Below, one piece after another: positions 9,182 through 9,718 of a stretch of 9,718 bases of DNA; position 1 is the first letter of the stretch; each line of letters opens with the position of its first letter. The translations under genes and the position numbers were made by a program. The stretch lies in contig JAAKFP010000055.1 in NCBI GenBank assembly GCA_011065005.1, positions 1 to 9,718 of the forward strand, read 5' to 3'. This DNA comes from Chlamydiota bacterium (lineage in GTDB: Bacteria > Chlamydiota > Chlamydiia > Chlamydiales > Waddliaceae). The notes under the pieces were generated by a model. It made no database searches, was not told the DNA's origin, and saw only the letters and a list, made by a program, of their open reading frames with translations.

Positions 9182-9661
9182 ATGGCGAACAAAGCGAAAT
9201 CAACAAGCAAAGCTACACAGACCGGCGCGGGAGCCGGCACCGAAACCCGGCGCACGACTTCGAGTGCGGAGCGGGATCAGGCCACGACACGCCTGGATCA
9301 GATCACCGATGTTGGTGTTGATGAAGCCACCATGTCGGCGGTTTTGGATCAGACCCGTGCGTGGAATGCCAACTCGAAGGCGTGCTTCGATACTCTTCAG
9401 GAGGAACTGCATTCCGCAGTCAAGGAAGCGAATGCCCATATCAGCGAGCTGCGCACTATTCGGGTGAATATGCTCGCCAATATGGCTCAGAACTCCGATA
9501 ATATTCAGAAGCAGCACATGGCACATCGGGACATCGCCACTGATCGCACTTGGACTCAGTCCAACGAGCTTGAGACTATGCTGGCTGCCAAGTCCGGCGT
9601 TCAGGCTGACGCTTTTGTTGCGGCGCTTATGAAGGCGCTGGGCGATCTCAACGCCAAGTAG
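9182..9661 (+). CDS. Unknown helical phage protein (159 aa), possibly structural
   Basis: ATG 9182 has AAAGGAAG just upstream, lying in the 20-base gap after a terminator; in-frame ATG 9167 would run through this site. The first 35 residues are Lys/Thr/Ser/Gly-rich and flexible. The rest is predicted to be helical (ATMSAVLDQTRAWNANSKAC, LQEELHSAVKEANAHISELR, ending DAFVAALMKALGDLNAK). It has no membrane segment or known motif. The codon use is GC-richer and more regular than in the small neighbouring genes, which is often seen in well-expressed virion genes. Terminators on both sides isolate it as a single-gene unit. I do not recognise the family; a minor virion or scaffold-like role is a guess. 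Confidence 0.75.
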   Translation: MANKAKSTSKATQTGAGAGTETRRTTSSAERDQATTRLDQITDVGVDEATMSAVLDQTRAWNANSKACFDTLQEELHSAVKEANAHISELRTIRVNMLANMAQNSDNIQKQHMAHRDIATDRTWTQSNELETMLAAKSGVQADAFVAALMKALGDLNAK

Positions 9662-9678
9662 CTGTTGACCTGCCAACT

Positions 9679-9710
9679 TGCCAGGGCCGCGAAGCCCTGG
9701 CACCCTTTTT
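9679..9710 (+). terminator. Rho-independent terminator after the 159-aa gene
   Basis: TGCCAGGGC (9679-9687) pairs perfectly with GCCCTGGCA (9694-9702) around a CGCGAA loop, followed by CCCTTTTT. The 9-bp GC-rich stem and T-run make it a strong terminator. Confidence 0.93.
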
Positions 9711-9718
9711 GGGAGAAA

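Noticed and set aside
9200..9703. 167-codon minus-strand frame opposite the last gene
   Set aside because: Its start lies in the terminator and it has no ribosome-binding site; the + strand gene has both a good site and a helical protein pattern.
1..9718. CRISPR array, rRNA, integrase or transposase
   Set aside because: No regularly spaced repeat array, no rRNA sequence and no recombinase or DDE motifs were seen on either strand.

Overview
The window reads as part of a tailed double-stranded DNA phage (Caudoviricetes) or prophage, most likely from an uncultured bacterium. Nearly everything is on the + strand in tightly packed, often stop/start-overlapping genes with Shine-Dalgarno sites. Diagnostic genes are the end of a small terminase subunit, a GH108 endolysin and a complete large terminase subunit (Walker A, Walker B and RNase H-like nuclease motifs). 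The host cannot be named. The Shine-Dalgarno sites, rho-independent terminators and Sec-type signal peptide point to bacteria.

Region 1 (1-3034) is a packaging and lysis cluster: terS 3' end, a small zinc-finger protein, a GH108 endolysin with an EF-hand-like loop, an unknown 127-aa protein, a 51-aa protein, a 36-aa one-helix membrane peptide (holin candidate), terL, and a 41-aa protein that shares a 13-residue motif with the 51-aa one. Region 2 (3035-4080) is gene-poor. It has a GT/GC-rich palindromic stretch, a 68-aa aromatic protein, a 13-bp-arm inverted repeat, a basic 90-aa protein, and about 300 bp of repeat-rich apparently non-coding DNA.

Region 3 (about 4085-5934) is the exceptional part. 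It is a self-contained minus-strand operon of three genes (a histone-H1-like basic protein followed by two acidic, possibly paralogous proteins) closed by its own terminator. For about 1.82 kb its DNA almost completely lacks a single A/T flanked on both sides by G/C (SWS: GAG, GAC, CAC, CAG and complements). I count five occurrences where about 230 would be expected at even composition; a 60-bp flanking stretch alone has six. The three proteins have no histidine and no methionine after the start. Such a sharply bounded composition regime suggests recent transfer from a genome under an unusual modification, restriction or mutational regime. A chimeric assembly is the main alternative.

Region 4 (5935-9718) returns to phage-like + strand genes: a zinc-ribbon protein behind a duplicated ribosome-binding leader, a KTSC-domain protein, a GNAT acetyltransferase, two small basic proteins with a common C-terminal motif (also seen at the end of the 90-aa protein of region 2), a 25-aa Pro/Lys/Arg peptide, a 67-aa protein, a secreted trypsin-like serine protease, a membrane-anchored coiled-coil protein (spanin-like topology), a terminator, and a 159-aa helical protein closed by a second terminator.

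Together the + strand genes cover DNA packaging, cell-wall lysis and accessory functions. The minus-strand island looks like an independently expressed cargo module. Assignments rest on reading motifs by eye; no homology search was run.
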